Of a stretch of 64,000 nt of DNA, positions 26,503 through 35,628 are shown piece after piece. Under the pieces are notes generated by a model. That model was not told the DNA's origin, ran no database searches, and was given only the letters and a program-made list of their open reading frames with translations. Position 1 is the stretch's first letter, and every line of letters begins with the position of its first letter. A program made the translations under genes and the position numbers. The stretch spans positions 2,313,501 through 2,377,500 of the forward strand of contig NC_014623.1 in assembly GCF_000165485.1 (NCBI RefSeq). Reading direction: 5' to 3'. The stretch is from Stigmatella aurantiaca DW4/3-1. Lineage in GTDB: Bacteria; Myxococcota; Myxococcia; Myxococcales; Myxococcaceae.

Positions 26503-27891
26503 TCAGTTCGCATCGATGATTTTGATGGTGACGAAGTTGGAGCCCTGCACCTGCCACAACTCGATGGGAGAGGGGGCCTCGCCCGCTTCATCGAACTGGA
26601 GGTTGCCACTGGCCCCGACGACGTTGATGTCGATGCCGCTGGCCAGCTTTCCCGAGAGCTCGCCGAATGTGCTGGAGGTCATCTCGACCGCTGTCCCCGG
26701 GCTCGACACATGAGTGAGTCCCTCCGCCATTTTCAGCCCCGTGACTTGGCCCGCCTGCCCCTGGGCGTAGGCCACCGCCAGTCCGAGGAGATACATGGAA
26801 TCATAGCTGTGCGAGGTGAAGGAGTAGTTGGACGGATCCACGCCGTCGTACTGAGATTTGAACCGGGACTGGAAGGCCTTGAAGGCCTGGCCCGCGCCCT
26901 GGGCTGGCGCCGTGCCGAAGGAGTTCTGGATGGCGGCAAGCACCGTGGGGTCATCCAGGAGCGCTGCGTCCTTGACGCTGTCGGTGAAGAACCACTGGTG
27001 GCCTGTCCCAGCCTTGAGGTTGCTCGAGGTTTGGGCGCTTTCAATGATGCGGGAGACATCGTCCTCGAAGCCCACCACCACCGTGAGATCCGGATCGAAG
27101 CTGTTGAGCAGCGCCATCGGCGAGGCGAGGTTCCCGGTCTTGCGCGCGTAGGCAATGGACGAGGTCTGCTTGGAAGTGCCCAGCCGCTCGGTGATGACGT
27201 TGAAGAGGCCCTGCCCATACTGATCGTCCAGGTAGAGGATGCCCACCTTCTTGACGGACGTGAACCTCGAATCGTTCAACAGCAAGTCCGCGATGACGTT
27301 GCCCTGGATGGCATCCGAGGGCGCGGTGCGCCACAACAGGCCCGGGGAGGTGTTGGACTCCCGCGAGGTCAGCTCCGGAGATGTGGCGGTGGAACTCATG
27401 GTCAGCACCCCCCGGGGGAGCGTCACCTCCGCTGCGGCGAGCGTCTGGTTGCTGCCCGCCGTCAGCAGCGCGGCGATCTTCTTGTCGTTCACCAGCCACT
27501 CGGTCTGCTGCCGCGTGCGAACGATGTCGGACGCGGTGTCGCACAAGTTCAGGGTGATTCGCCGGCCGGCGGCGCCTCGCTGGTTGATCTCATTGAGCGC
27601 GAGCCGGATGGCGTTGAGCCCTTGCTCCTCGGATGCGTCCTTGCCCAGGCTCGGGTCCGTGGGCGAAAGGCTCAAGGGCAGCACCGCGCCGATCTGCACG
27701 GTGTCCGAGGCGGTCAGCTCGCCATAGCGGATCCCACAGCCGGCGGGCTGGGGCAGACAGAAGTTGTTCGTGCAGACCTGGTCGCTGTTGCAGTCGGCAC
27801 TGCTCTCGCACTCCGAGAGCCCGCCCGCGGTGGTGAGGCTGCACCCGGCGAGCAGGGCGGCGAGCAGAGGGACGATTCCCGTGGTACGCAT
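26503..27891 (-). CDS. solute-binding lipoprotein (Peripla_BP_6, branched-chain amino-acid type)
   Basis: 462 residues. Lipoprotein signal with lipobox LLAGC (Cys17). Next comes a short Cys-rich segment (ESSADCNSDQVCTNNFCLPQPAGC), of a kind common at the N-terminus of myxobacterial surface lipoproteins. The rest is a periplasmic-binding-protein type I fold: VQIGAVLPLSLS, GLNAIRLALNEINQRGG-like helix, AALLTAGSNQTLAAAEV, VGILYLDDQYGQGLFNV. No permease or ATPase gene of the Liv type is adjacent. It is the second gene of a pair: its ATG overlaps the stop of the TPR gene (ATGA). A sensing or scavenging role is as likely as transport. Confidence 0.85.
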   Translation of the reverse strand: MRTTGIVPLLAALLAGCSLTTAGGLSECESSADCNSDQVCTNNFCLPQPAGCGIRYGELTASDTVQIGAVLPLSLSPTDPSLGKDASEEQGLNAIRLALNEINQRGAAGRRITLNLCDTASDIVRTRQQTEWLVNDKKIAALLTAGSNQTLAAAEVTLPRGVLTMSSTATSPELTSRESNTSPGLLWRTAPSDAIQGNVIADLLLNDSRFTSVKKVGILYLDDQYGQGLFNVITERLGTSKQTSSIAYARKTGNLASPMALLNSFDPDLTVVVGFEDDVSRIIESAQTSSNLKAGTGHQWFFTDSVKDAALLDDPTVLAAIQNSFGTAPAQGAGQAFKAFQSRFKSQYDGVDPSNYSFTSHSYDSMYLLGLAVAYAQGQAGQVTGLKMAEGLTHVSSPGTAVEMTSSTFGELSGKLASGIDINVVGASGNLQFDEAGEAPSPIELWQVQGSNFVTIKIIDAN

Positions 27892-28715
27892 CAGAAGCTC
27901 ACCTCCATGCCTGCTCCGAGCCCCTGGGGCGCGACGGTCATCCGGACCTCGCCTTGGGCGGGAGGGCTTTCCTTGGGGTAGAGGATGATGGCGCCGATGG
28001 CGGCGGCCAGCCCCACGCCGAAGCCGATGTCGGCCACCAGGGCCTTGCCCCGGGTGCTGTCCGCGGCGGATTCCTTGTCCTCCAGTTGGGTGGCCGCATC
28101 GAACTTCTTCCGGGCATCCCGCGCCTGGATGCCGAAGAGGATCCCCGTGCCCACGCTGGCCAGGGACACGCCGCCCAGGGCGAACGCGGCCAGCCGGGTG
28201 CGGCGGTAGGCATTCTGTGCCCGCTGCTGCTCGGCTTGCTGCTGCCGCTGGGAGGTTTCCTCGGCGCGCCGGGCGGCTTCTTGCTCCGCCTCTGCTTGCT
28301 TGCGCGCGGCGTCGGCTTCGTCCTGGAGCCGCTTGCGCTCGGCATCAACGGCCACCTGCTGTTGCTCTTCCTTGTCGATGAGCAGCCGCAGCCGCTCCAC
28401 GGCCGAGTGGGCGCGCTTGACGAGCAGCGGATCGGTCTCGCCGCTGGAGGTGCTGATGAACTGGTTGTAGTAGTTCATCGACTCGCGCAGGTCGCCCACC
28501 TGCTCGTACGCGCGGGCGATGTTGTAGAGGATGCGCGGGTCGGGCGAGGCCTCGTAGGCCTTCTTCAAGGTGTCCGCCGCCTCGCGGTACCGCCTCGCGC
28601 TGTAGAGCCGCTCGCCCTCTTTGACGAGCGCGGCTTGGCTCTTCGCCCCCCGCTGAGCGTGCGCCAGGGGAGGGGTGAGCAGCAGGGTCATCAAAAACAG
28701 GCAAGCCCATTTCAT
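27891..28715 (-). CDS. secreted/membrane TPR protein with coiled coil
   Basis: 274 residues from ATG 28715. A cleavable signal peptide (LFLMTLLLTPPLAHAQ) is followed by TPR-like repeats (EGERLYSARRYREAADTLKKAY; ILYNIARAYEQVGDLRESMNYY), a Gln/Glu/Ala-rich coiled coil (residues ~115-175), and two hydrophobic helices near residues 185-205 and 235-255. This TPR plus coiled coil plus helix layout is frequent in myxobacterial envelope proteins of unknown role. Overlaps the solute-binding lipoprotein gene by 4 bp, suggesting a stoichiometric partnership at the inner membrane. Confidence 0.8.
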   Translation of the reverse strand: MKWACLFLMTLLLTPPLAHAQRGAKSQAALVKEGERLYSARRYREAADTLKKAYEASPDPRILYNIARAYEQVGDLRESMNYYNQFISTSSGETDPLLVKRAHSAVERLRLLIDKEEQQQVAVDAERKRLQDEADAARKQAEAEQEAARRAEETSQRQQQAEQQRAQNAYRRTRLAAFALGGVSLASVGTGILFGIQARDARKKFDAATQLEDKESAADSTRGKALVADIGFGVGLAAAIGAIILYPKESPPAQGEVRMTVAPQGLGAGMEVSF

Positions 28716-28839
28716 GGAGCCCGAGCCTACTGCCGAATCCGCCATGGGGCGAAGCGCAGGATGCCGGGCCCCTGCCTGGGCAAGGGCCGTCCAGCCTCCC
28801 GGGGGAGGGACGGCTCAGGAAGAACGGCTTGAGCGGGTT

Positions 28840-30630
28840 TTAACTGCCCAGGCGGGAGATCAGGAGTTTGCGCTGGAGCATGAGGGCCTCGGGGGCCTTG
28901 GTGCCCAGTTGCTCGAAGAAGACCTCCTGGCTCTTGAGCTCGGACTTCCACTCATCGGCCTTGATGGAAGTGGCCTCCGCGATGGCCTCGGGCGGCAGGT
29001 CCAGCCCCTGGATGGGAATGTCTCCCTGGCGCGGCACCCAGCCGAGCAGCGTCTCCTGGGTGGGCACGCGGCCGTGGACGCGGTTCACGATCCACTCCAG
29101 CACGCGCATGTTCTCGCCGTAGCCCGGCCACAGGTACTTGCCGTTCTTGTCCTGCCGGAACCAGTTCACCTGGAAGATCTTCGGCAGGTGGGTGATGGAC
29201 TTCTGCATGTCCAGCCAGTGCTGGAGGTAGTCCCCCATGTGGTAGCCGCAGAAGGGCAGCATGGCCATGGGATCGCGCCGCACCACGCCCACCTTGCCGG
29301 TGGCCGCGGCCGTCGTCTCGCTGCCCATGGTGGCGCCGAGGAACACCCCGTGCGTCCAGTTGAAGGCCTGGAGCACCAGCGGCACCGTGTTGGAGCGGCG
29401 CCCGCCGAAGATGATGGCGCTGATGGGCACGCCCTGCGGATCATTCGCCTTGGGGCTCAGGGCGGGGTTGTTCGTCATCGGCGCGGTGAAGCGGCTGTTG
29501 GGGTGGGCCGCCTTTTCCGGGCAGCCCTTCTTCCAGGGGCGGCCCTGCCAGTCGACGAGCTCCTCGGGCACCTCGCCGTCCTTGCCCTCCCACCACACGT
29601 CCCCATCCGCGGTCATGGCCACGTTGGTGAAGAGGGTGTCCTTGGCGATGGTGGCCATCGCGTTGGGGTTGGTCTTGGTGTTGGTGCCGGGCACCACGCC
29701 GAAGTAGCCCGCCTCGGGGTTGATGGCGTACAGCCTGCCGTCGGGGCCCACCCGCATCCAGGCGATGTCATCGCCGACGGTCTCCACCTTCCAGCCCTGG
29801 TAGCTCTTGGGCGGAATCATCATCGCGAAGTTCGTCTTGCCGCAGGCGGACGGGAAGGCGGCGGCGACGTACGTCGTCTGTCCCTTCGGATCGGTGACGC
29901 CCAGGATGAGCATGTGCTCGGCGAGCCACCCCTCCTCGCGGCCCAGGTAGCTGCCAATGCGCAGCGCCAGGCACTTCTTGCCCAGCAGCACGTTGCCCCC
30001 ATAGCCGGAGCCGAAGCTCCAGATGGTGTTGTCCTGGGGGAAGTGGCAGATGTAGCGGCGGTCCGGGTTGACGTCGCCGGTGCTGTGCAGGCCGCGGTTG
30101 AAGTCCTCCGAGTCGCCCAGCATGTCCAGGGCGGGTTTGCCCATGCGCGTCATGATGCGCATGTTCAGAACGACATAGATGCTGTCGGTCAGCTCCACGC
30201 CAATTTTCGTGGAGGGGCCGCCCAGAGGGCCCATTGCGTACGGCACCACGTACAGGGTCCGGCCCTTCATGCTCCCGTCGAAGAGCAGGCCCAGCTTGGT
30301 GTACGCCTGTTCGGGGTCCATCCAGTTGTTGGTGGGACCGGCGTCCGTCTTGTTGGGCGTGCAGATGAAGGTCAGGTGCTCGACGCGCGCCACGTCATTG
30401 GGGTTCGAGCGGTGCAGGTAACACCCGGGACGCTTCTCCTGGTTGAGTGGGATGAGGATGCCTTCCTTCACCGCCTGCTCGGTCAGGCGCTTCTTCTCCG
30501 CCTCGGAGCCATCACACCAGACGATGCGATCCGGCTGGGTCATCCGCGCACAGCGGGTCACCCAGCTCAGCAAGTCCGCGTTCTTCGTCGGAGCGTCATG
30601 GCCAACGGCCGCCTGATGCGTTGAAGACAT
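28840..30630 (-). CDS. pckG: phosphoenolpyruvate carboxykinase (GTP)
   Basis: 596 residues from ATG 30630, with GAGGG 9 nt upstream; family length ~600. The GTP-type enzyme is shown by the kinase loop [13 protein letters not shown] (with the reactive Cys), [21 protein letters not shown] and [12 protein letters not shown]. It converts oxaloacetate to PEP with GTP, the first committed step of gluconeogenesis, which matters for an amino-acid-consuming predator. Monocistronic by appearance: 124 bp from the TPR gene downstream and a 439-bp gap upstream. Confidence 0.97.
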   Translation of the reverse strand: MSSTHQAAVGHDAPTKNADLLSWVTRCARMTQPDRIVWCDGSEAEKKRLTEQAVKEGILIPLNQEKRPGCYLHRSNPNDVARVEHLTFICTPNKTDAGPTNNWMDPEQAYTKLGLLFDGSMKGRTLYVVPYAMGPLGGPSTKIGVELTDSIYVVLNMRIMTRMGKPALDMLGDSEDFNRGLHSTGDVNPDRRYICHFPQDNTIWSFGSGYGGNVLLGKKCLALRIGSYLGREEGWLAEHMLILGVTDPKGQTTYVAAAFPSACGKTNFAMMIPPKSYQGWKVETVGDDIAWMRVGPDGRLYAINPEAGYFGVVPGTNTKTNPNAMATIAKDTLFTNVAMTADGDVWWEGKDGEVPEELVDWQGRPWKKGCPEKAAHPNSRFTAPMTNNPALSPKANDPQGVPISAIIFGGRRSNTVPLVLQAFNWTHGVFLGATMGSETTAAATGKVGVVRRDPMAMLPFCGYHMGDYLQHWLDMQKSITHLPKIFQVNWFRQDKNGKYLWPGYGENMRVLEWIVNRVHGRVPTQETLLGWVPRQGDIPIQGLDLPPEAIAEATSIKADEWKSELKSQEVFFEQLGTKAPEALMLQRKLLISRLGS

Positions 30631-31069
30631 GGAAGTACCCTCGTGCCGCCTCATGTGAAATTCCCCCGGCCCCGGCCCTGACATCGGGGCTCGGACCGTA
30701 CCAAGCGGGCGAGGGTTCAATGTCGAGAACGGGCCCGTTAAAAGCAACACCCGTCGGATGGTGAACCTGCCCGCCCCTGGAGGCTTCTCTAATTTCACTT
30801 ATCAGGGGGCGGTTTTTCGTTTTGTAGACGATGCACTGCGTCGCAAGGCTGTGTTCATTCGATGACCATGACGCAGGGAGCCACGGTGTTCTCAGGCACG
30901 GAATTCATGATGCAGCAGGCCTTCACCGGGCGTGAGGCACATGATGCTCTTGGTTCAGACGGTGAATTCGAGCAATGCATTCAGACAGCGCAAAGACATC
31001 CATGATGAACCGGTCTATAGAGTCCCGCCGCTCTCAACCTCCCCAGAGGGAAAGGACGAAGTGAGGACG
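30631..31069. other. 439-bp intergenic region between divergent pckG and DUF2911 genes
   Basis: Relatively AT-rich for the window around 30790-30840. It must carry both promoters, but I cannot name -35/-10 pairs with confidence. A 47-codon plus-strand frame (30862-31005, starting MTMTQGATVFSGTEF) exists without a clear ribosome binding site; I do not call it a gene. No repeat or hairpin stands out. Confidence 0.45.
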
Positions 31070-31915
31070 ATGATGAGGTTTTTCGGGTACGCAGCCGGTG
31101 TTCTCTTGGCCCTCGCCACTACACCCGCGTTGGCCCAGCTCGAGCTGCCTCCGGCCAGCCCGGCGGCGAAGGTGATGCAGGTGGTCGGCTTGACCGAAGT
31201 CTCGGTCGACTATGCGAGCCCCGCGGTCAAGGGACGGAAGATCTGGGGCGGCCTGGTGCCCTGGGACCAGGTGTGGCGGACCGGCGCGAATGCGGCCACG
31301 AAGATCTCCTTCGGCCGCGATGTGACCTTCGGGGGCAAGCCGGTCCCCGCGGGCTCCTACTCGATCGTCACCATTCCCTCGGAGAAGGGTTGGACGGTCG
31401 TGCTGAACAAGGAACTGGCGCTGTTTGGCGGCGGGAAGACCTATGACGCCAAGGACGACGTCGTGCGCGTCTCCGGGGCCACTTCCGAGATTCCCTTCCG
31501 CGAGCGCTTGACGTTCCTCTTCTCCAACACGACCGATGACCAGACGTCGCTGGACCTGGAGTGGGAGAAGCTGCGCGTCTCGGTGCCCATCCAGGCGGAC
31601 ACGGCCGCGCAAGCGCAGCAGAACATCCAGGCCGCGGTGACGGGCTCGTGGCGATCGCTGGCCAACGCCGGACGCTACGTGGCCGATACGTCGAAGGACT
31701 ACCCCACGGCGTTGAAGTACCTGGACAACTCGCTCGCCATCCAGCAGCACTGGTACAACACCTGGATCAAGGCCGACATCCTGGCCCGCTCGGGCAAGTA
31801 CGCCGATGCCCGCAAGCTGGCGCAGACGGCCTGGGACATGGGCCAGAAGGACCCGAACTTCTTCTTCAAGGACGCGGTCGCCAAGGCGCTCGTGGACTGG
31901 AAGGGCAAGAAGTAG
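31070..31915 (+). CDS. DUF2911 family secreted protein
   Basis: 281 residues from ATG 31070 (preceded by GTGAGGACG). Signal peptide FFGYAAGVLLALATTPALAQ, then the DUF2911 domain: QVVGLTEVSVDYASPAVKGRKIWGGLVPWDQVWRTGAN-type sequence, with GGKPVPAGSYSI and WTVVLNKE further on. After about residue 170 comes a helical part with a TPR-like arrangement (YPTALKYLDNSLAIQ; YADARKLAQTAWDMG). The family is widespread in Bacteroidetes and Myxococcota and has no known biochemical function; its place is the periplasm. Converges on bshA, with a shared hairpin between them. Confidence 0.9.
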   Translation: MMRFFGYAAGVLLALATTPALAQLELPPASPAAKVMQVVGLTEVSVDYASPAVKGRKIWGGLVPWDQVWRTGANAATKISFGRDVTFGGKPVPAGSYSIVTIPSEKGWTVVLNKELALFGGGKTYDAKDDVVRVSGATSEIPFRERLTFLFSNTTDDQTSLDLEWEKLRVSVPIQADTAAQAQQNIQAAVTGSWRSLANAGRYVADTSKDYPTALKYLDNSLAIQQHWYNTWIKADILARSGKYADARKLAQTAWDMGQKDPNFFFKDAVAKALVDWKGKK

Positions 31916-31926
31916 TCCCGCCCTGG

Positions 31927-31967
31927 GCCCGAAAGCCTCCCTCGCTTCAGCGGGGGGAGGCTTGGGC
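31927..31967. terminator. bidirectional terminator-like hairpin between DUF2911 and bshA genes
   Basis: AAGCCTCCC (31933-31941) pairs with GGGAGGCTT (31955-31963), and GCCC/GGGC extends the stem beyond a 2-nt bulge. Lies across the end of bshA and the DUF2911 3' region. T-runs are short, so efficiency is uncertain. Confidence 0.5.
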
Positions 31968-33113
31968 GGCCAGACGGCGGTAGATGGACTCGTAGCGGTC
32001 GATGGCGGGCGCGAGCTGGAAGCACGCGAGGACGTGCTGGCGGGCATTGCGCGAGAAGCGGCGCCAGTGTGCTGGGTCGCGGACGAGCGCGAGGACATGC
32101 TGAGCCATGGCCTCCACGTCGCCGACGGGCGTCAGGTAGCCTCGCACTCCGTGCTCGACCTGTTCGGGGATGCCTCCGACGTCGCTCGCGACCACCGGGA
32201 CGCCGCAACTCAGCGCCTCGAGCGCGGCGAGGCCGAAGCTCTCCTGCTGGCTCGGGAGGAGGAAGACGTCGGCCGCGGCGAGCAGCTCGACGAAGCGCTC
32301 CTGCTTGCCCAGGAAGGCCACGCGGTCCTGGAGGCCGAGTTCGCGCACCTTGCGCTCGGCGGGGGAGCGATCGGGGCCATCTCCGATCATCACCAACCGG
32401 CAGGGGTGCTCGCGGTGGACCCTGGCGAAGATGGACACCACGTCGCCGATGCGCTTGACCGGCCGGAAGTTCGAGACGTGGATGAGCACGGGCTCGCGGT
32501 CTCTCAGGTCTGGAAAGAGCTGGCGCAGGTGGGCCCGGTCGCGGATGGGCGTGTAGCGCTCCGTGTCAACGAAGTTGGGGATGACCTCGATGGGGAAGGT
32601 TTCCGGAGCAATGTCGAAGCCTTCCCAGGTGGCCCGCTGGAGAAACGCCGAGGGTGTGGTGACCGCATCACTGCGCAGGATGGAGAAGCGGGTGATGGGC
32701 AGGTAGGTGGGATCTGTCCCGACGAGCGTGGTGTCGGTGCCGTGGAGCGTCGTCACGATGCGCGGCGCCTTGGCCCCCAGGACCTCCCGGGCCATCCAGG
32801 CGGCCGTGGCATGGGGCACCGCGTAATGGACGTGCAGGATGTCCAGGTGTTCGTAGTTGGCGACCTCGATCATCTTGGAGGCGAGCGCCAGCGGGTACGT
32901 CCCCGAGTGAGCGAGCGCTGGGTAGTCACTCTCGGTCACTTCGTGAAAGATGACTTTCCGCGTCATGCCGTGAAGGCGCACCGGAAGGTCTCTGGCGATG
33001 AAGTGGACGCGGTGGCCGCGATCGGCCATCGCCAGGCCGATCTCGGTCGCGACCATGCCGCTGCCTCCAAAGGTGGGGAAGCAGGTGATGGCCAGGTTGA
33101 GGGGGGCGCTCAT
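31947..33113 (-). CDS. bshA: N-acetyl-alpha-D-glucosaminyl L-malate synthase (bacillithiol step 1)
   Basis: 388 residues. A GT4-family glycosyltransferase whose sequence matches BshA throughout: NLAITCFPTFGGSGMVATEIG at the N-terminus, LDILHVHYAVPHATAAWMA, TTLHGTDTTLVG, VTTPSAFLQ, PVLIHVSNFRPVKR and the E-x7-E region ESFGLAALEALSCGVPVVASD. It joins GlcNAc from UDP-GlcNAc to L-malate. Last gene of the bshC-bshB1-bshA operon, its ATG overlapping the bshB1 stop (ATGA). Confidence 0.95.
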   Translation of the reverse strand: MSAPLNLAITCFPTFGGSGMVATEIGLAMADRGHRVHFIARDLPVRLHGMTRKVIFHEVTESDYPALAHSGTYPLALASKMIEVANYEHLDILHVHYAVPHATAAWMAREVLGAKAPRIVTTLHGTDTTLVGTDPTYLPITRFSILRSDAVTTPSAFLQRATWEGFDIAPETFPIEVIPNFVDTERYTPIRDRAHLRQLFPDLRDREPVLIHVSNFRPVKRIGDVVSIFARVHREHPCRLVMIGDGPDRSPAERKVRELGLQDRVAFLGKQERFVELLAAADVFLLPSQQESFGLAALEALSCGVPVVASDVGGIPEQVEHGVRGYLTPVGDVEAMAQHVLALVRDPAHWRRFSRNARQHVLACFQLAPAIDRYESIYRRLAAQASPR

Positions 33114-33916
33114 CGGGGGCCGGGGAAGAACAGGGGACGCGCGAAGGAATTCCGGCGGAAATGCTCCACGGGATCGGTCAGACCCAGGGTCTCGCGCAGC
33201 ACGTAGGGTTCACCGTGGGAGACACCGATGCGGGCGCCGTAGAACCGGTCACGGGCCTCGAGCGAGGTGAGTGACAAGGGCGAGCCGACCAGCGTCTGAG
33301 GACCGTCCACCCGGGCCTCCACCTGGCTGGCGTAGCAACGGATGGCCGCCATCTTCTGGTCATGGGCCGCCGTCACGTCGACGACGAAGCTGGGCTCGGC
33401 CAGGTGACGCATGGGGTAATAAAGGACCTGCCTCGGCGTGAAGGGCGCGCTGGAAGGGTCGGTCTCGAACTTGCGGACCGAGGCGAAGAACAGCGCGCGC
33501 GTCACCAGGGCGCTGGTGGCCTCATGGTCTGGGTGGCGTTCGTGCTGCCACGGGACGAGGACGAGTTCGGGGCGCAGGCGGCGCAGCACCTCGACCACCC
33601 GCGCGACGGGAGCGGTCCTCGCGCGCTCGGCCTCGGGCACCTCGAAGCCCGCCCACGGATCGATCCACCCATCGGGCAACCCGAGGTTCTCGCGCACGGT
33701 GAGCCCCAGCATCCGGGAGGCTGCTTCGGTCTCGGCGGCCCGTGTCTCGGGCGTCCCGCGCGAACTCTTCTCCCCACGCGTCAGATCCACGATGCCGGTG
33801 CGGTGGCCAAGCCCCGCGAGGGTGGCCAGCAGGCCACCGCAGAAGAGCTCGACATCGTCGGGATGGGGCCCGAAGGCGAGGACCTCGAGGCCATGGGTGG
33901 GCTCTGCCGTGCTCAT
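33110..33916 (-). CDS. bshB1: GlcNAc-malate deacetylase (bacillithiol step 2)
   Basis: 268 residues, PIG-L/LmbE deacetylase fold. The zinc motif is [14 protein letters not shown] (His-Pro-Asp-Asp), with the third ligand His in [29 protein letters not shown] and LGLPDGWID are the usual BshB1 signatures. It removes the acetyl group from GlcNAc-malate. Both ends overlap neighbours in ATGA style (bshC upstream, bshA downstream), so the three enzymes are translationally linked. Confidence 0.95.
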   Translation of the reverse strand: MSTAEPTHGLEVLAFGPHPDDVELFCGGLLATLAGLGHRTGIVDLTRGEKSSRGTPETRAAETEAASRMLGLTVRENLGLPDGWIDPWAGFEVPEAERARTAPVARVVEVLRRLRPELVLVPWQHERHPDHEATSALVTRALFFASVRKFETDPSSAPFTPRQVLYYPMRHLAEPSFVVDVTAAHDQKMAAIRCYASQVEARVDGPQTLVGSPLSLTSLEARDRFYGARIGVSHGEPYVLRETLGLTDPVEHFRRNSFARPLFFPGPR

Positions 33917-35559
33917 GGCTTCAGATCCTTCAGCTCGCCGGAGAAGGGAACGCAGGCATCGAGGACGAGCCGCGTGAAGGCGCGGCTCCCGAAGTGGCAG
34001 GCGTAGTACGGCAGCCCATGGATGCGCTCCTGCGGCGCACCGGTGGGGAGGAGGGAGGCTTGGAGGCGTTCCACTCGCTCGCGGGTCACCTGATCTCGCT
34101 GGGCGATGGCGCGGCCGTAGCGCGCCACGAGACGGGAGATGCCTCCACGAACGGTCTTGTCCGTGCGGGAGAGGGCCCGGGCGAAGCCCGGCTCGAAGGA
34201 GGCCGTGCGCTCGCCGAGGCGCGCGAGCTCTGCGGCGAAGGTGCTCACGAGGCGTGCCTCGACAGCCTCGGGTGGCTCGAAGCCTTCCCCGGTGTTCTGG
34301 GCGGCGAGGCGGGCCAGCAACTCGTCCCGCGGGGCGGCCGCGTCCTCTGGCGAGAGGCCGAGCTTGTCGAGCAGGCGGCGCACGCGGTCGTCGATCACCC
34401 GGAACCGGGCCCGCGGGACGATGAGGGGCATCGGCAGCCCCATGTGCGCGTAGAGGGGCGCGAGCTGTGCGAAATAGGCGATCTCTCCCGGTCCGCCGAC
34501 ATAGGCCGCCGTGGGAAGCCAGGTGTCCTGGAGGATCGGGCGCAAGAGGGCCGAGGTCGTGAAGCGGAGCGGTTCACGCTCGAGCCAGGAGCGGAGCTCG
34601 GCCGTCGTCACGGAGGCTTCCTCCGGGTGACCCACGAGATTCCATGTGCCTGGGGAGGCGGCGGGGTCGAGACGGTAACGCGCGCCTTTGGGGCCACTGG
34701 GCGAGAAGAAGCTCAGGGGAGAACCTGGACGGATGTGAACCTGCTCGGAAAAACCCGCCGCGGAGAGCGCCCCGCCCCGCTCGGCGAGTTCTCGGGCGAT
34801 GGCCGAGGCCTCCTCGATGGACCGGCGGTGGATGGGCGTGGCGAAGGGAGCAAGGCGTGGATCGCGTGGATCGAGGAACACGAGCCCCTCGTCCGCGAAC
34901 AGGGAGGAGAGGACTTCGGCGAAGGCGTCCGCCATCGTCGCCTCGGGGCGATAGGCGCGCTCGAGCAACGCCAGATGCTCCTCCGCATGGGGCTGGCTGC
35001 CCAGCTCGGCGCGCAGTGAGGCCAGTGCGCGGGGGATGTTCTCTCCGAGATGGCAATGCGCGACCGGGGTGCGCGAGGTGGCCGCACCGGGCACTTGGAG
35101 GGCCACGCGCAGGGGCTCACCCGAGGCTCTCGGAGCGAAGCAATGATCGATCTCTGGCAGGTCGTGGTCCTCGGTCTGCAGCCAGAAGATGGGGACGCAG
35201 GGACGGCCCGTCTCCTCGGAGAGGGCTCGGGCGGTGACGATGGCGGAGGCGGCCTTGTAGACCGTGAAGAGGGGCCCGAGGAACAGCCCCACCTGCTGCC
35301 CGGTCACCACGGCCGTCGTGCCGGGGCGGGCCAGCAGTTCCAGGTTTCGCTCGCGGGCGGGACTTGGCGCAAGGCGCGTGTTCCGGGCCACCAGCGCCGC
35401 GTGAAGCGCTGGGGCGATGGTGCGCGAGGCCGCGGAGGTCACGGCCTCGGCGCGGGCCGCGCGGTGCCGGAAGCGGTCGGAGAGAAAGGCGAGTGCGCGC
35501 GGATCGCCGCGCATCCAGGATGCGGAGAAAGGGGAGGCCACGGGACGCGGTGATAACAA
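33913..35559 (-). CDS. bshC: bacillithiol biosynthesis cysteine-adding enzyme
   Basis: 548 residues. Putative ligase adding cysteine to GlcN-malate. Family pieces visible: [93 protein letters not shown] coiled-coil stretch typical of BshC lies in the C-terminal third. The start is uncertain: TTG 35559 opens the frame, and GTG 35541 (VASPFSASW) is as plausible; neither has a clear Shine-Dalgarno sequence. First gene of the bsh operon, divergent from the PIG-L gene across about 70 bp. Confidence 0.93.
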   Translation of the reverse strand: MLSPRPVASPFSASWMRGDPRALAFLSDRFRHRAARAEAVTSAASRTIAPALHAALVARNTRLAPSPARERNLELLARPGTTAVVTGQQVGLFLGPLFTVYKAASAIVTARALSEETGRPCVPIFWLQTEDHDLPEIDHCFAPRASGEPLRVALQVPGAATSRTPVAHCHLGENIPRALASLRAELGSQPHAEEHLALLERAYRPEATMADAFAEVLSSLFADEGLVFLDPRDPRLAPFATPIHRRSIEEASAIARELAERGGALSAAGFSEQVHIRPGSPLSFFSPSGPKGARYRLDPAASPGTWNLVGHPEEASVTTAELRSWLEREPLRFTTSALLRPILQDTWLPTAAYVGGPGEIAYFAQLAPLYAHMGLPMPLIVPRARFRVIDDRVRRLLDKLGLSPEDAAAPRDELLARLAAQNTGEGFEPPEAVEARLVSTFAAELARLGERTASFEPGFARALSRTDKTVRGGISRLVARYGRAIAQRDQVTRERVERLQASLLPTGAPQERIHGLPYYACHFGSRAFTRLVLDACVPFSGELKDLKP

Positions 35560-35591
35560 GTCCGGTGCGCTGGAGCGATCAGAAGGAGTCC

Positions 35592-35603
35592 CCGCCCGGG
35601 CGG
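35592..35603. promoter_or_regulatory. 12-bp palindrome in the bshC / PIG-L divergent region
   Basis: CCGCCCGGGCGG, a perfect palindrome roughly midway between the two divergent start codons. The position is right for a shared operator, but GC-only palindromes are common here by chance. Confidence 0.25.
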
Positions 35604-35628
35604 CTGGGTTCTGTTAGGGTCCGCGCCG

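Noticed and set aside
30862-31005. 47-codon frame in the pckG/DUF2911 gap
   Set aside because: No Shine-Dalgarno sequence, no similarity, and in a region that must hold promoters.
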